From DASQPR01 sp963831705 (lineage in GTDB: Bacteria; Actinomycetota; Actinomycetes; Mycobacteriales; Micromonosporaceae): 64,000 nucleotides of DNA. The translations under genes were made by a program, and so were the position numbers. Numbering within the stretch: the stretch's first letter is position 1; every line of letters starts with the position of its first letter. Below are positions 8,890-18,372 of the stretch, one piece after another. The stretch covers positions 372,001-436,000 of the forward strand of contig CAWHRE010000010.1 of the NCBI GenBank assembly GCA_963831705.1, in the 5' to 3' direction. The notes beneath the pieces were generated by a model. It ran no database searches, was not told the origin of the DNA, and worked only from the letters and a program-made list of their open reading frames with translations.

Positions 8890-9047
8890 CCCTTTGATCG
8901 TGGCACGCGGACGGGGTAACCGCACCTGCATTACGGTGCCGATCCCAAACCCTTACCAAGCCCGGTAGCGCTGTTCCCGGATGCCATCACTAGGCTGGAC
9001 GCGGCGGAGCGCGACGGCGCGCACCGCCGACGAAGGGTGCGGTTTTC

Positions 9048-10484
9048 ATGAGTGCGCTGCCCAGTGCGGGCTTCTCGATCACCATCCGGGTGTCCGTACC
9101 GGCCGAGTCGGCCGCGATCGGCCGCATCGCCATGGCGGTGGGCGACGTCGGCGGCATCGTGACCGCACTTGACGTGGTCGACTCCGACCATGTGCGGGTA
9201 ATCGCCGACGTCACGTGCGATACCTCCGATTCCGCCCATGCCGACCAGGTCGTCGCGGCGCTGGAGAAGCTCGACGGCCTTGAGGTTCGGAAGGTGTCCG
9301 ACCGGACGTTCCTGCTCCACCTCGGTGGCAAGATCGAGGTCACATCGAAGGTGGCTCTTCGCAACCGGGACGAACTGTCGCGCGCGTACACGCCGGGTGT
9401 CGCTCGGGTCTGCATGGCGATCTACGAGAACCCCGAGGATGCGCGCCGTCTGACGATCAAGCGGAACACGGTCGCCGTGGTGACCGACGGCTCCGCGGTA
9501 CTCGGCCTCGGCAACATCGGCCCGGCCGCTTCGCTGCCGGTGATGGAGGGCAAGGCCGCTCTGTTCAAGCGGTTCGGTGGCGTCGACGCATGGCCGATCG
9601 TGCTCGACACGCAGGACACCGAGGAGATCATCCGGATCGTCAAGGCGATCGCTCCGGCATACGGCGGGATCAATCTGGAAGACATCGCGGCGCCGCGGTG
9701 CTTCGAGATCGAGGCGCGCCTGCGCGAAATGCTCGACATCCCGGTGTTCCACGACGATCAGCACGGCACCGCGATCTGCGTACTCGCCGCGCTCACCAAT
9801 GCACTGCGCGTCGTGGGCAAGGAGATGGCGAACGTCCGGGTCGTGGTCTCAGGAGCCGGAGCAGCCGGTACGGCCATCATGAAGCTCCTGCTCCGCCAGG
9901 GCGTCGGCGACATCATCGCGTACGACCGGCGGGGCGCTCTGCACAAGGCGCTGCCGGACATGAGCCCGTCCTGGCAGTGGCTCGCCGACAACACGAACCG
10001 CGACGGCTACGCCGGCGACCTTCCCGGCGCGATCCGCGGCGCCGACGTGTTCATCGGCGTCAGCGCACCGAACCTGCTCACCGGCGACGACATCGCCGGG
10101 ATGGCGAAGGACGCGATCGTATTCGCGCTCGCGAACCCCGACCCGGAGGTCGATCCGCGCGAGGCACGCAAGCACGCCGCGATCGTCGCGACCGGCCGCT
10201 CCGACCAGCCGAACCAGATCAACAACGTGCTCGCGTTCCCCGGAGTGTTCCGGGGCATGCTCGATGCGCAGGCTCGGGCGTACACCGAAGACATGGCGCT
10301 TGCGGCGGCTCGGGCGATCGCGGATGTGGTCGGCGAAGAGAAGCTCAACGCGTCGGTGATCGTGCCGAGCGTGTTCGATCCACGGGTGACACCGGCCGTA
10401 GCGGCGGCTGTACGAGCCGTGGTGAAGGGCGCCCCCGCGCCGGAACCCGACTCCTTACTTCCAGTTGATCCTGGAGTTGGTTAG
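9048..10484 (+). CDS. NAD(P)-dependent malic enzyme with N-terminal ACT domain
   Basis: 478 residues. Oxidatively decarboxylates malate to pyruvate and CO2. Residues about 8-80 form an ACT-like regulatory domain (SITIRVSVPAESAAIGRIAMAVGDVGG). The catalytic part has the malic signature (YTPGVARVC, VTDGSAVLGLGNIGP, metal-binding VFHDDQHGTA) and a Rossmann fold (VVVSGAGAAGTAI). The C-terminus ends VDPGVG and its stop codon TAG is supplied by a truncated copy of the 61-bp palindromic repeat (10464-10496), so the natural end has probably been rewritten by insertion of that element. Convergent with dapF. Confidence 0.93.
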   Translation: MSALPSAGFSITIRVSVPAESAAIGRIAMAVGDVGGIVTALDVVDSDHVRVIADVTCDTSDSAHADQVVAALEKLDGLEVRKVSDRTFLLHLGGKIEVTSKVALRNRDELSRAYTPGVARVCMAIYENPEDARRLTIKRNTVAVVTDGSAVLGLGNIGPAASLPVMEGKAALFKRFGGVDAWPIVLDTQDTEEIIRIVKAIAPAYGGINLEDIAAPRCFEIEARLREMLDIPVFHDDQHGTAICVLAALTNALRVVGKEMANVRVVVSGAGAAGTAIMKLLLRQGVGDIIAYDRRGALHKALPDMSPSWQWLADNTNRDGYAGDLPGAIRGADVFIGVSAPNLLTGDDIAGMAKDAIVFALANPDPEVDPREARKHAAIVATGRSDQPNQINNVLAFPGVFRGMLDAQARAYTEDMALAAARAIADVVGEEKLNASVIVPSVFDPRVTPAVAAAVRAVVKGAPAPEPDSLLPVDPGVG

Positions 10485-10496
10485 CGCCTCGACGGA
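10464..10496 (-). repeat. Family I palindromic repeat, truncated copy (R1)
   Basis: Only one end survives, GTTGATCCTGGAGTTGGTTA and about a dozen further bases that resemble the left side of copy R6. The matching inverted end is absent before dapF. It overlaps the last codons and the stop of the malic enzyme gene. Confidence 0.75.
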
Positions 10497-10529
10497 ACGT
10501 CCGGTCCTTCGTGATCACGGAGACCGCGG

Positions 10530-11360
10530 TCAGATCAGGGACGTATCGCCTGTTGCCACGATCACGGCCGGACCGGTCAGTCGGCATCCGGCCTCGTCGA
10601 TCGCGATCGTGAGGCGGCCGCCTGGAACATCCACGACCACGGTTCCGCTCTTGAAGCCGACATCGTGCAGCACTGCGGCCGCGACGGCACACGCGCCGGA
10701 GCCGCACGACTGCGTCTCACCAGCGCCTCGCTCGTAGACGCGCATGGCAACGTGCGCATCGGCACCGTCGACGACCGGCATCGGCACGATGAATTCGACG
10801 TTCGCGCTCGCCGGAAACTCAGCCGGGGACAGCAGCGGCTGCTTCGACAGGTCGATCGCGGCCAGCCGCGCGGCGCTATCGAGCGTGATGACGAGATTGG
10901 GATTCCCCGCTGTCACGGACGTACCGGTGTAGTCGACGCCACCGACGGTCGTACGGCCGACCGTGCCGACCACGGTCCGCGGCATGTTCACCGTGATCAG
11001 GTCGTCACCGACATCGACCGTGACCACGCCGGCCCGGGTGGCAATCGGCAACGCGGACCGCTCCGTGACGAGGCCGGTGGAGGTGAGGTAGCGGGCGAAC
11101 ACCCGTACGCCGTTGCCGCACATCTCGGCCAGCGACCCATCCGAGTTGCGATAGTCCATGAACCACTCGGCCGCACCGGCCATGTCCGAGGCGGCGGGAT
11201 CCTTCGCCGCCCGTACGACCCGGAGCACGCCGTCCCCACCGATGCCGTGGCGACGGTCGCAGAGCGCTACCACCATCGCGGGCGTCAGATCGATCTCGCC
11301 GTCCGGATCGGGCAGCACGACAAAGTCGTTGCCGGTCCCGTGTGCCTTCGCAAACTTCAT
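10530..11360 (-). CDS. dapF: Diaminopimelate epimerase
   Basis: 276 residues from ATG 11360; an upstream in-frame start at 11447 would add 29 non-family residues. Interconverts LL- and meso-diaminopimelate for lysine and peptidoglycan synthesis. Starts with the family hallmark KFAKAHGTGNDFVVL. The two catalytic cysteines lie in MCGNGVRVFARY (near residue 90) and GETQSCGSGACAVA (near residue 225). It ends near the convergent malic enzyme, separated by the truncated repeat R1. Confidence 0.96.
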   Translation of the reverse strand: MKFAKAHGTGNDFVVLPDPDGEIDLTPAMVVALCDRRHGIGGDGVLRVVRAAKDPAASDMAGAAEWFMDYRNSDGSLAEMCGNGVRVFARYLTSTGLVTERSALPIATRAGVVTVDVGDDLITVNMPRTVVGTVGRTTVGGVDYTGTSVTAGNPNLVITLDSAARLAAIDLSKQPLLSPAEFPASANVEFIVPMPVVDGADAHVAMRVYERGAGETQSCGSGACAVAAAVLHDVGFKSGTVVVDVPGGRLTIAIDEAGCRLTGPAVIVATGDTSLI

Positions 11361-11448
11361 GATGTCCCATTCTGACGCCCGCTCGCGCTGCCCCGCCAAG
11401 CAGGGCGGCACGACGCCTGTACCGGAGACGCCGCCGCAGGCCGGCAAA

Positions 11449-11509
11449 GTTGATCCTGGAGTTATTACAGCGACACACCGTCGATGCGCTAACTAACTCC
11501 AGGATCAAC
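11449..11509 (+). repeat. Family I palindromic repeat, full 61-bp copy (R2)
   Basis: Begins GTTGATCCTGGAGTTATTA, carries the conserved core CGACACACCGTCGATGCG, and ends with the exact inverse AACTCCAGGATCAAC. It sits between the dapF start and the miaA end and overlaps the last codons of miaA (VDPGVS and TAG). Confidence 0.93.
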
Positions 11510-12418
11510 AGAGTTGTTCACATGCGCTTTCACAGCAGCCAGCGCGGACGCGATCAGGGATGGGGAGGTTCCGTCCAGCCAGGTGATGTTCGGATCGCGG
11601 CGGAACCATTTCCGCTGGCGGCGGACGAAGCGGCGAGTCGCCACCACCGTGTCGAGCGCAGCTTGTTCGAGGCTGCAGGCACCGTCGATGTACGCAAGCA
11701 TCTGCTGATATCCGAGCGCTCGGGACGCGGTCAGGCCGTCGCGAAGACCGTCGTGTTCCAGCGCCCGCACCTCGGAGAGCAGGCCGTCCGCCCACATCCG
11801 GTCGACGCGGGCGGCGATTCGCTGGTCCAGCACGGCGGTGTCGAGGTCGACGCCGATTTGCACTGATTCATAGGACGGCGTGTGCGACGGCAGAGCGGCC
11901 GTAAACGGCGCACCGGTCAGCTCGATGACTTCGAGCGCCCGGGCGATGCGGCGGCCGTTGGTCGGCAGGATGCGCTCGGCGGCGACCGGATCGAGAGCGG
12001 CGAGCCGCGCGTGCAACGGTTCCGGTCCTCCGGCCGCCAGTTCCGCTTCGAGCGCGGCGCGCAGCGCCGGGTCGGTGCCCGGAAACTCGAAACGTTCCAG
12101 CACCGCACGGATGTACAGGCCGGATCCGCCGACCAGGATCGGTGTGCGGCCGCGATCGCGTACGTCGTCGATGGCCGTACGGGCCAATTGTTGGTAGACG
12201 GCGACGCTGGCGGTTTCGCGTACACCCCAGATGTCGAGCAGGTGGTGTGGAATGCCGCCGCGTTCGGCGGCAGTGAGTTTCGCGGTGCCGATGTTCATGC
12301 CACGATAGAGCTGCATCGAGTCGGCGTTGATGATCTCGCCATCGAGCGCCTGGGCCAACGCGATGCTCAGTGCCGATTTTCCGGCTGCGGTCGGGCCGAC
12401 CACCGCGATCACCGGCAT
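11489..12418 (-). CDS. miaA: tRNA dimethylallyltransferase
   Basis: 309 residues from ATG 12418 (MPVIAVVGPTAAGKS); an in-frame GTG/ATG region up to 12496 adds 26 unlikely residues. Transfers a dimethylallyl group to A37 of tRNAs reading UNN codons; MiaB, encoded 1.4 kb away, then methylthiolates it. P-loop at residues 8-15, NADSMQLYRGMNIGTAK, GGSGLYIRA, and the C-terminal RRQRKWFRRDPNITWLDG are typical. The C-terminus NNSVDPGVS and its stop are encoded by the palindromic repeat R2. Divergent from the DUF349 gene. Confidence 0.96.
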   Translation of the reverse strand: MPVIAVVGPTAAGKSALSIALAQALDGEIINADSMQLYRGMNIGTAKLTAAERGGIPHHLLDIWGVRETASVAVYQQLARTAIDDVRDRGRTPILVGGSGLYIRAVLERFEFPGTDPALRAALEAELAAGGPEPLHARLAALDPVAAERILPTNGRRIARALEVIELTGAPFTAALPSHTPSYESVQIGVDLDTAVLDQRIAARVDRMWADGLLSEVRALEHDGLRDGLTASRALGYQQMLAYIDGACSLEQAALDTVVATRRFVRRQRKWFRRDPNITWLDGTSPSLIASALAAVKAHVNNSVDPGVS

Positions 12419-12653
12419 GCGGCACCGATACGGACTGATGCCTGCAAATATGGATGATGCGGACAGAGATCCGCGACGAGATGGGCCACGGGACAACGGT
12501 ATCCGGCGCGTTAGGACACCATATGGTCACGGTCAGCGGCAGGCGCTCGACGGGGACGGGGGCGCACCTGTGACAATGCCCGGGGAGACTCATCACTGTG
12601 CCATTGGCGGGCGGGCAGTAACGCGCGGCGTCCGGGAAGAACGAGGTTGACTG

Positions 12654-13862
12654 ATGGAAGACTGGACCGCATTCGGACGCATCGATGCTGACGGGACCGT
12701 GTTCGTCAAGACGGCCGAGGGCGAGCGCCCGGTCGGATCATGGCAAGCCGGTACGCCTGAGGAGGGCCTAGCCCACTTCGCGCGGCGGTACGCCGACCTC
12801 GTCACCGAGGTCAACCTCCTCGAGGCACGGATGACCAGCGGCGCAGCCGATGCGCAGCACTCGCTCACCACGATCAAGCGGTTGCACGCGTCACTTCCCG
12901 AGGCGCATGTCGTCGGTGACATCGATGGACTCAGCGCTCGCCTGGAGAAGCTGACCTCGGTCGCCACCGAGAAGGCGGATGCTTCGCGCGCCGCTCGGGA
13001 CGAGGCCCGGACCGCCGCGCTCGCGGCGAAGACCGCGCTGGTTACCGAGGCCGAGTCGCTCGCGGCCGAGTCGACGAGTTGGAAGACCACCGGCGATCGC
13101 TTCACCGCGATCCTCGAAGAGTGGAAAGCGATCAAAGGCGTCGACCGCAAGGCCGACGGCGATCTCTGGAAGCGTTTCGCGACCGCCCGGGACACGTTCA
13201 CGCGCCGGCGCGGTGCGCACTTCGCCACGCTGGATGCGAGTCGCAAGCAGGCGCAGGGCCGCAAGGACGAGCTGGTGGCCGAGGCCGAGTCGCTCTCCTC
13301 GTCGACCGAGTGGGCAGCGACCGCGAACCGGCTCAAGGAACTCATGACCGAGTGGAAGGCTGCACCGCGCGCGTCCAAGGAGGTCGAGCAGAAGCTCTGG
13401 GATCGTTTCCGGGCTGCTCAGGACGCGTTCTTCACGCGGCGCAGCGAGGTGTTCTCCGCTCGCGATGCCGAGTCCAAGGCCGCGGTCGGCGCCCGGCAGG
13501 AGCTGCTCGCACAGGCCGAAGCGCTGGACGTCGAAGCCGATCCGAAGGCCGCCGCCGCCGCGATGCGTGACATCCAGGCCAAGTGGCACGACGCCGGCCG
13601 AGTCTCCCGCGACGCCGCCACCAACCTCGATCGCCGTCTCCGCGTGGTGGACGACAAGATCCGCGAAGCGATGGACGTCGCCTGGCGCCGCCCCGAACCC
13701 TCCGCCAGCCCGCTGCTGCTCCAGATGCGCGCGCAGGTCGCCGAGGCCGAAGCGCGCCTGGAGCGGGCCAAATCGTCCGGCGATGCAAAGCGGGTGCGCG
13801 AGGCCGAATCGGCGCTGGCCGGCAAGAAGCAGTTCCTGGCCTTGGCCGAAGGCGCGGCGTAG
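12654..13862 (+). CDS. DUF349 coiled-coil protein
   Basis: 402 residues, almost entirely helical. It contains repeated DUF349 units with the pattern W-x3-DRF...EEWKAIKGVDRKADGDLWKRF and LKELMTEWKAAPRASKEVEQKLWDRF, plus a third DIQAKWHDAGRV, separated by charged Ala/Glu-rich coiled coils. The family is widespread in actinobacteria next to miaA/miaB; no biochemical role is established from the sequence. The start ATG 12654 is preceded by AACGAGG. A perfect palindrome (R3) follows the stop. Confidence 0.88.
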   Translation: MEDWTAFGRIDADGTVFVKTAEGERPVGSWQAGTPEEGLAHFARRYADLVTEVNLLEARMTSGAADAQHSLTTIKRLHASLPEAHVVGDIDGLSARLEKLTSVATEKADASRAARDEARTAALAAKTALVTEAESLAAESTSWKTTGDRFTAILEEWKAIKGVDRKADGDLWKRFATARDTFTRRRGAHFATLDASRKQAQGRKDELVAEAESLSSSTEWAATANRLKELMTEWKAAPRASKEVEQKLWDRFRAAQDAFFTRRSEVFSARDAESKAAVGARQELLAQAEALDVEADPKAAAAAMRDIQAKWHDAGRVSRDAATNLDRRLRVVDDKIREAMDVAWRRPEPSASPLLLQMRAQVAEAEARLERAKSSGDAKRVREAESALAGKKQFLALAEGAA

Positions 13863-13870
13863 TTACTGGC

Positions 13871-13908
13871 GCTAGTTGATCCTGGAGTCAACTCCAGGAT
13901 CAACTAGC
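13871..13908. repeat. Family I repeat, minimal perfect palindrome (R3), probable bidirectional terminator
   Basis: Two inverted 18-bp arms, GCTAGTTGATCCTGGAGT and its complement, with only CA between them. The 30-bp core of full copies is missing. It lies exactly between the convergent DUF349 and miaB stop codons (the miaB stop begins within it), a position expected for a terminator. Confidence 0.88.
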
Positions 13909-15368
13909 TATCCGCAGGCGTTCGCTGTGGTTGCGGCCACGGGCGGTGCGCCGAGCGTAGGCAGTCCCAACAAAACTCCGGGTGTACGCGTGACCTGACC
14001 CGCCTCGTACGCGTCGCCGGCCCGTGTGCGCCGGTGACTCAACAGGGCACCATCGGCGTTGAGGTGATGCGGCGCCGCATACGTGATCTCGGTCGTCACG
14101 ATGTCGCCCGGCCTGATCCCCCCGGCTTCCGCGGCGAAGTGCACGAGCCGCCCGTCACGTGCCCGCCCGGACATCCGCCCGGTGGCACCGTCCTTCCGGC
14201 CCTCGCCTACCGCGACGAGAACCTCCGGCACCGTACCGATCAGCTTCTTGTTCTCGGCCCACGTGATGTCTTCGAGCACCGCAAGCAGCCGCTGGTAGCG
14301 CTCCGTCACGACCTCTTTCGGCACCTGGGCGTCCATGGTCGCGGCCGGCGTACCGGGACGCTTCGAATACTGGAACGTGAACGCGCTGGAGAAGCGGGCC
14401 GCCCGGACCACGTCGAGAGTGGCTTCGAAGTCGGCGTCGGTCTCGCCCGGGAATCCCACGATGATGTCGGTCGTGATCGCGGCATCCGGCATCGCAGCGC
14501 GTACCTTGTCGATGATCCCGAGGTAGCGCTCCTGCCGGTAACTCCGGCGCATGTTCCGCAGCACGGTGTCCGAGCCCGATTGCAACGGCATGTGCAGGCT
14601 GTGACACACGTTCGCGGTCTCGGCCATCGCCGCGATCACGTCGTCGGTGAAGTCCTTCGGGTGAGGGCTCGTGAACCGTACGCGTTCGAGGCCTTCGATC
14701 TCGCCGGTAGCGCGCAGCAGCTTGCCGAACGCGAGCCGGTCACCGAACTCGACACCGTACGAGTTGACGTTCTGCCCGAGCAGCGTGACCTCAAGCACGC
14801 CCTCGGCGACCAGCGCACGTACTTCGGCGAGCACGTCGCCCGGGCGGCGGTCCTTCTCGGTGCCACGGAGACTCGGCACGATGCAGAACGTGCAGGTGTT
14901 GTTGCAGCCGACGGAGATGGAGACCCATCCGGCGTACGTCGATTCGCGCCTCGTGGGCAGCGTGGACGGGAAGACCTCGAGCGATTCGAGGATCTCGACT
15001 TGGGCTTCCTCGTTGTGCCGAGCGCGTTCCAGCAGCACCGGGAGCGAGCCGATGTTATGCGTACCGAAGACGACATCGACCCATGGCGCCTTCTTCACGA
15101 TCTCGCCACGGTCCTTCTGCGCCAGGCAGCCGCCGACCGCGATCTGCATGCCCGGGTTCTTCGCCTTCACCGGCGCCAGGTGGCCGAGGTTGCCGTACAG
15201 GCGATTGTCGGCGTTCTCCCGGACCGCACACGTGTTGAACACGACGACGTCCGCGGTTTCGTCGGCGTCGGCGGGCACGTAGCCGGCCGCGTCCAGCAGG
15301 CCGGAGATGCGCTCCGAGTCGTGGACGTTCATTTGGCAGCCGTAGGTGATGACGCTGTACTTCAACAT
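13908..15368 (-). CDS. miaB: tRNA-2-methylthio-N6-dimethylallyladenosine synthase
   Basis: 486 residues. A radical-SAM methylthiotransferase that converts i6A37 to ms2i6A37. The N-terminal MTTase domain has the three cluster cysteines (YGCQMNVHDSE, NTCAVREN, GGCLAQKD). The radical SAM motif is GCNNTCTFCIVP near residue 155, and a TRAM domain follows near 375-440 (MSGRARDGRLVHF). The C-terminal extension after the TRAM domain is unconserved. It shares the residues and architecture of RimO in this window, but the sequence around the SAM motif is the MiaB type. Confidence 0.95.
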   Translation of the reverse strand: MLKYSVITYGCQMNVHDSERISGLLDAAGYVPADADETADVVVFNTCAVRENADNRLYGNLGHLAPVKAKNPGMQIAVGGCLAQKDRGEIVKKAPWVDVVFGTHNIGSLPVLLERARHNEEAQVEILESLEVFPSTLPTRRESTYAGWVSISVGCNNTCTFCIVPSLRGTEKDRRPGDVLAEVRALVAEGVLEVTLLGQNVNSYGVEFGDRLAFGKLLRATGEIEGLERVRFTSPHPKDFTDDVIAAMAETANVCHSLHMPLQSGSDTVLRNMRRSYRQERYLGIIDKVRAAMPDAAITTDIIVGFPGETDADFEATLDVVRAARFSSAFTFQYSKRPGTPAATMDAQVPKEVVTERYQRLLAVLEDITWAENKKLIGTVPEVLVAVGEGRKDGATGRMSGRARDGRLVHFAAEAGGIRPGDIVTTEITYAAPHHLNADGALLSHRRTRAGDAYEAGQVTRTPGVLLGLPTLGAPPVAATTANACG

Positions 15369-15456
15369 TTAGCTCTCAAATCGCATGAATACGTGCGCCG
15401 CAGGCGAGGGACGCCCTCCATCATTCCACGAGTTCAGTATGATCTTGCTGGTGACG

Positions 15457-15915
15457 ATGCCGCCTCCGCTTCCGCCCCGGCCCCTGCAGCAACGGAAACT
15501 CGACACGATCGCGCGGCTGGAGCGCGACATCGACGCCTGGGTCGCCTCGGTCGATCCGAACGGTTGGCCACGGCTCGTACCGCTCTCGTTTCTCTGGACC
15601 GGCGAATCGTTGATCATGTCGACCACGTTGAGAGGTCCGGGCGGGCGCAACATGGCCGCTTCCGACCAAGTTCGGCTCGGTATCGGCCAGACGCGGGATG
15701 TCGTGCATATCGAGGGCACGATCACGGCGGTACGGCGAGGCGAGGAGATCGCGGCGTCGACCGCGGACGCGTTCGCGGCGAAGACCGGGTTCGATCCACG
15801 GGCGCTCGATGCATACCGATATTTCGTGATTCGGCCGGACCGGATTCGTGCTTGGCGCGAGGAGAACGAACTGGTCGGCAGCGTTCTGATGGCAAACGGA
15901 CTCTGGCTGATCTAG
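15457..15915 (+). CDS. Pyridoxamine 5'-phosphate oxidase-like FMN-binding protein
   Basis: About 152 residues from ATG 15457; ATG 15439 is also possible and no clear Shine-Dalgarno decides. The sequence follows the split-barrel flavin fold: ARLERDIDAWVASVDPNGWPRLVPLSFLWTGESLIMST, then VRLGIGQTRDVVHIEGTITAV and YRYFVIRPDRIRAWREENE. Actinobacterial members of this family bind FMN, F420 or haem; which applies here is not visible. It is divergent from miaB by about 90 bp. Confidence 0.8.
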   Translation: MPPPLPPRPLQQRKLDTIARLERDIDAWVASVDPNGWPRLVPLSFLWTGESLIMSTTLRGPGGRNMAASDQVRLGIGQTRDVVHIEGTITAVRRGEEIAASTADAFAAKTGFDPRALDAYRYFVIRPDRIRAWREENELVGSVLMANGLWLI

Positions 15916-15940
15916 TCGTTGGGCCTGCCCGAGGTGCACG

Positions 15941-16174
15941 ATGGTACGCATGTGCCGAAGCATCAAAACCCTCCGCGAGCCGTTCACGACCGACGTCACC
16001 GACGCGGACGTGACCGCAGCCGCGCTGCAGTACGTACGCAAGATCTCCGGATTCCGCGCCCCGGCCGCGCACAACGCCGACGCGTTCAACGAAGCCGTCG
16101 CGGCCGTCGCTCATGCCACCGCGCACCTGCTGGAGCACCTGGAGGTACGGGGCGCTACCGCGCGATCTCAGTGA
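15941..16174 (+). CDS. DUF2277 family small protein
   Basis: 77 residues, matching the DUF2277 pattern: MCRSIKTLREPF, then AALQYVRKISGFRAPAAHNADAFNEAVAAVAHATAHLLEHL. The family is short, soluble and of unknown function; the C-terminus here is cut slightly shorter than usual. GAGGTG precedes ATG 15941; the family start could be ATG 15950. Its last 20 bases overlap the end of the convergent RNase Y gene. Confidence 0.85.
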   Translation: MVRMCRSIKTLREPFTTDVTDADVTAAALQYVRKISGFRAPAAHNADAFNEAVAAVAHATAHLLEHLEVRGATARSQ

Positions 16175-17936
16175 CCCGGGACTCGCGGACGACCGTGACC
16201 CGGATCTGACCCGGGTAGGTCAGTTCGGCCTCGATCTGCTTCGCGACGTCGCGGGCAAGGATCGATGCGCCAATGTCGTCGACGTCGTCCGGTTTGACCA
16301 TGACACGGACCTCACGTCCGGCCTGCATCGCGAAGACCTTCTCAACCCCGACCTTGCCGGCCGCGATCTCTTCGATGCGTTCCAGCCGCTTGACGTACGC
16401 CTCCAGGCTCTCCCGCCGGGCACCCGGCCGGCCGCCCGAGCACGCGTCCGACGCCTGCGTCAGTACCGCCTCGATCGTTTGCGGCAGCACCTCGTTGTGG
16501 TGTGCCTCGATCGCGTGTACGACGTCTTCGGACTCGCCGTACTTGCGGGCAATATCGGCGCCGATCAGCGCATGGCTGCCTTCGACCTCGTGGGTCAGCG
16601 CCTTGCCGATGTCGTGCAGGAACGCCGCCCGCTTGATCGTCGCCGGGGGCAGCTTCAATTCCGAGGCCATGATGCCCGCGATGTGGCCGGTCTCGACCAG
16701 GTGCTTGAGCACGTTCTGCCCGTAGCTCGTCCGGTAGCGCAAGCGGCCCAGCAGCGTGACCAGTTCCGGATGCAGGTCGGTGATGCCCACCTCGACCAAC
16801 GCGTCCTCAGCGGCCCGCTGGCACAGGCGCTCGACCTCGGTCTTCGCTTGCTCGTACACCTCTTCGATCCGGTGTGGGTGGATCCGGCCGTCCAGTACGA
16901 GTTTGTCGAGCGTGACCCGTCCGACCTCGCGCCGAACCGGATCGAAACACGACAGCAGGACGGCTTCCGGGGTGTCGTCGATGATCAGGTTGACGCCGGT
17001 GACGGACTCGAACGCGCGGATGTTGCGGCCCTCGCGGCCGATGATCCGGCCCTTCATCTCGTCGCTCGGCAGATGCAGCACGCTGACCACGCTCTCCGCG
17101 GTCTGCTCGCTCGCGACGCGCTGGATGGCGTCAACGACAATGTGCCGGGCACGGTCTTCGGCGGTGTTGCGGGCGTCGTTTTCGATGTCTCGCACCAGCA
17201 GCGCCGCTTCGCGCTTCGCCTGCGTCTCGATCGACTCGACCAACTCGGCCCGAGCGGCATCGGCGGTAAGACCGGCCACCCGCTCCAGTTCACGCCGGCG
17301 GGCCTCCTCGGCGGTCGCGATTGCCGCCTCGCGATCGACCAGCGCAGACTCGCGGTCGGACAACTCGGACTCGGATGCGCTGATTCGGCGATCCCGCTCG
17401 GCCACCCGCTCGGACTCTTCGGCCTGTAGACGCTCCCGCTCGTCCAGGCGCTTCTGCCGGCGCTCGGTGTCGGCGATCTGCTCGCGGACGGTCGCGGTCA
17501 GGACTTCGATCTCGCGTTCGCCGGCCCGGCGGCCGGCGATCCGGGCCTGCTCGGAGTCCTCGCGGGCTTGCAGGTGCGCGCGTTCGAGGATGCTCTCGGC
17601 CTCCGCGTGCGCTGCACCGATCGCCCGCTGCGCTTCGGCCCGAGCCGCCGTCGCCTCGGCCTTGGCGGCAACCGCCTCGGTACGGGCGACGCTGGCTGCC
17701 GCACGGGCGGCTTCGACCGCGAGCGTCGCGTCGTCGGCCGCGCTACGAAGCGTTGCGAGCGACTGTTCCTGGTGATCCTTCGCGGCGAGGAACGCCGAAT
17801 CGTCCGCCATGGCGGCGGCGCGCTGTGGCGCATTCGTGCCAAGCTGGCGGACCACACGGGTGAACCAGACGAATGCCACGGCAATCAGGACGACCAGAAC
17901 AGCGACTACAACCACAAGGGCCACGATCGCGCTCAC
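16155..17936 (-). CDS. rny: Ribonuclease Y
   Basis: 593 residues. A membrane-anchored endoribonuclease that initiates mRNA decay. N-terminal transmembrane helix (IVALVVVVAVLVVLIAVAFVW), a very long Ala/Glu/Arg coiled coil to about residue 250, a KH RNA-binding domain (DEMKGRIIGREGRNIRAFE), and an HD metal-dependent hydrolase domain with HDIGKALTHEVEGSHALIGA. The GTG start at 17936 has a perfect AAGGAGGT 7 nt upstream. With RNase J and PNPase also in the window, three major RNA-decay enzymes are close together. Confidence 0.95.
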   Translation of the reverse strand: MSAIVALVVVVAVLVVLIAVAFVWFTRVVRQLGTNAPQRAAAMADDSAFLAAKDHQEQSLATLRSAADDATLAVEAARAAASVARTEAVAAKAEATAARAEAQRAIGAAHAEAESILERAHLQAREDSEQARIAGRRAGEREIEVLTATVREQIADTERRQKRLDERERLQAEESERVAERDRRISASESELSDRESALVDREAAIATAEEARRRELERVAGLTADAARAELVESIETQAKREAALLVRDIENDARNTAEDRARHIVVDAIQRVASEQTAESVVSVLHLPSDEMKGRIIGREGRNIRAFESVTGVNLIIDDTPEAVLLSCFDPVRREVGRVTLDKLVLDGRIHPHRIEEVYEQAKTEVERLCQRAAEDALVEVGITDLHPELVTLLGRLRYRTSYGQNVLKHLVETGHIAGIMASELKLPPATIKRAAFLHDIGKALTHEVEGSHALIGADIARKYGESEDVVHAIEAHHNEVLPQTIEAVLTQASDACSGGRPGARRESLEAYVKRLERIEEIAAGKVGVEKVFAMQAGREVRVMVKPDDVDDIGASILARDVAKQIEAELTYPGQIRVTVVRESRVTEIAR

Positions 17937-18372
17937 GGGTCAACCTCCTTCGCAGCCGTTGGCGTACGCCCGTCGGGGGACGGCAGGCGGCGACGCGCTA
18001 TCCGGTGAGAAGATATCCGTCCGATTCGCGGCTTTTCAAGGGTGCGCGTATGCGCCGGCGAGCACGCGAGTGCTGCCGATACAACGGAGCGTCGGTCGTT
18101 ACACGACCGATCTTAAAATATTCGCAAAGGCCGAACTGTGGCCGTACTGTTACGCGATCTATGTGGTGCGGTAATCCGCGATCGTTAGGAGTTCTTCTCG
18201 GTAGCTCTGAGGTTAGGTTGCCGAAGGCTGTTCGGTCAAGAACTCATGATCGGGTATTAGTCGGACACACTTGTTGCGGTATGTCATCGGCGCGTCGCGC
18301 GTACGTGCGCGAACCCGGTGTTCTCGACGCAGAAACAATCGTCACGTTCGATTTCTGTGCCGTTCCGCTGCG
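17937..18372. other. 436-bp intergenic region, relatively AT-rich, between rny and recX
   Basis: No credible coding frame is visible. The stretch holds the rny promoter on the minus strand and the region after the recX stop. It contains an 8-bp inverted repeat with a 3-nt loop, TCGGTCGT-TAC-ACGACCGA, at 18092-18110, followed by the AT-rich TTAAAATATT. No tRNA cloverleaf is recognised. Confidence 0.5.

Noticed and set aside
14034..16013. A 659-codon frame opposite miaB
   Set aside because: Antisense shadow; no motif and it spans several real genes.
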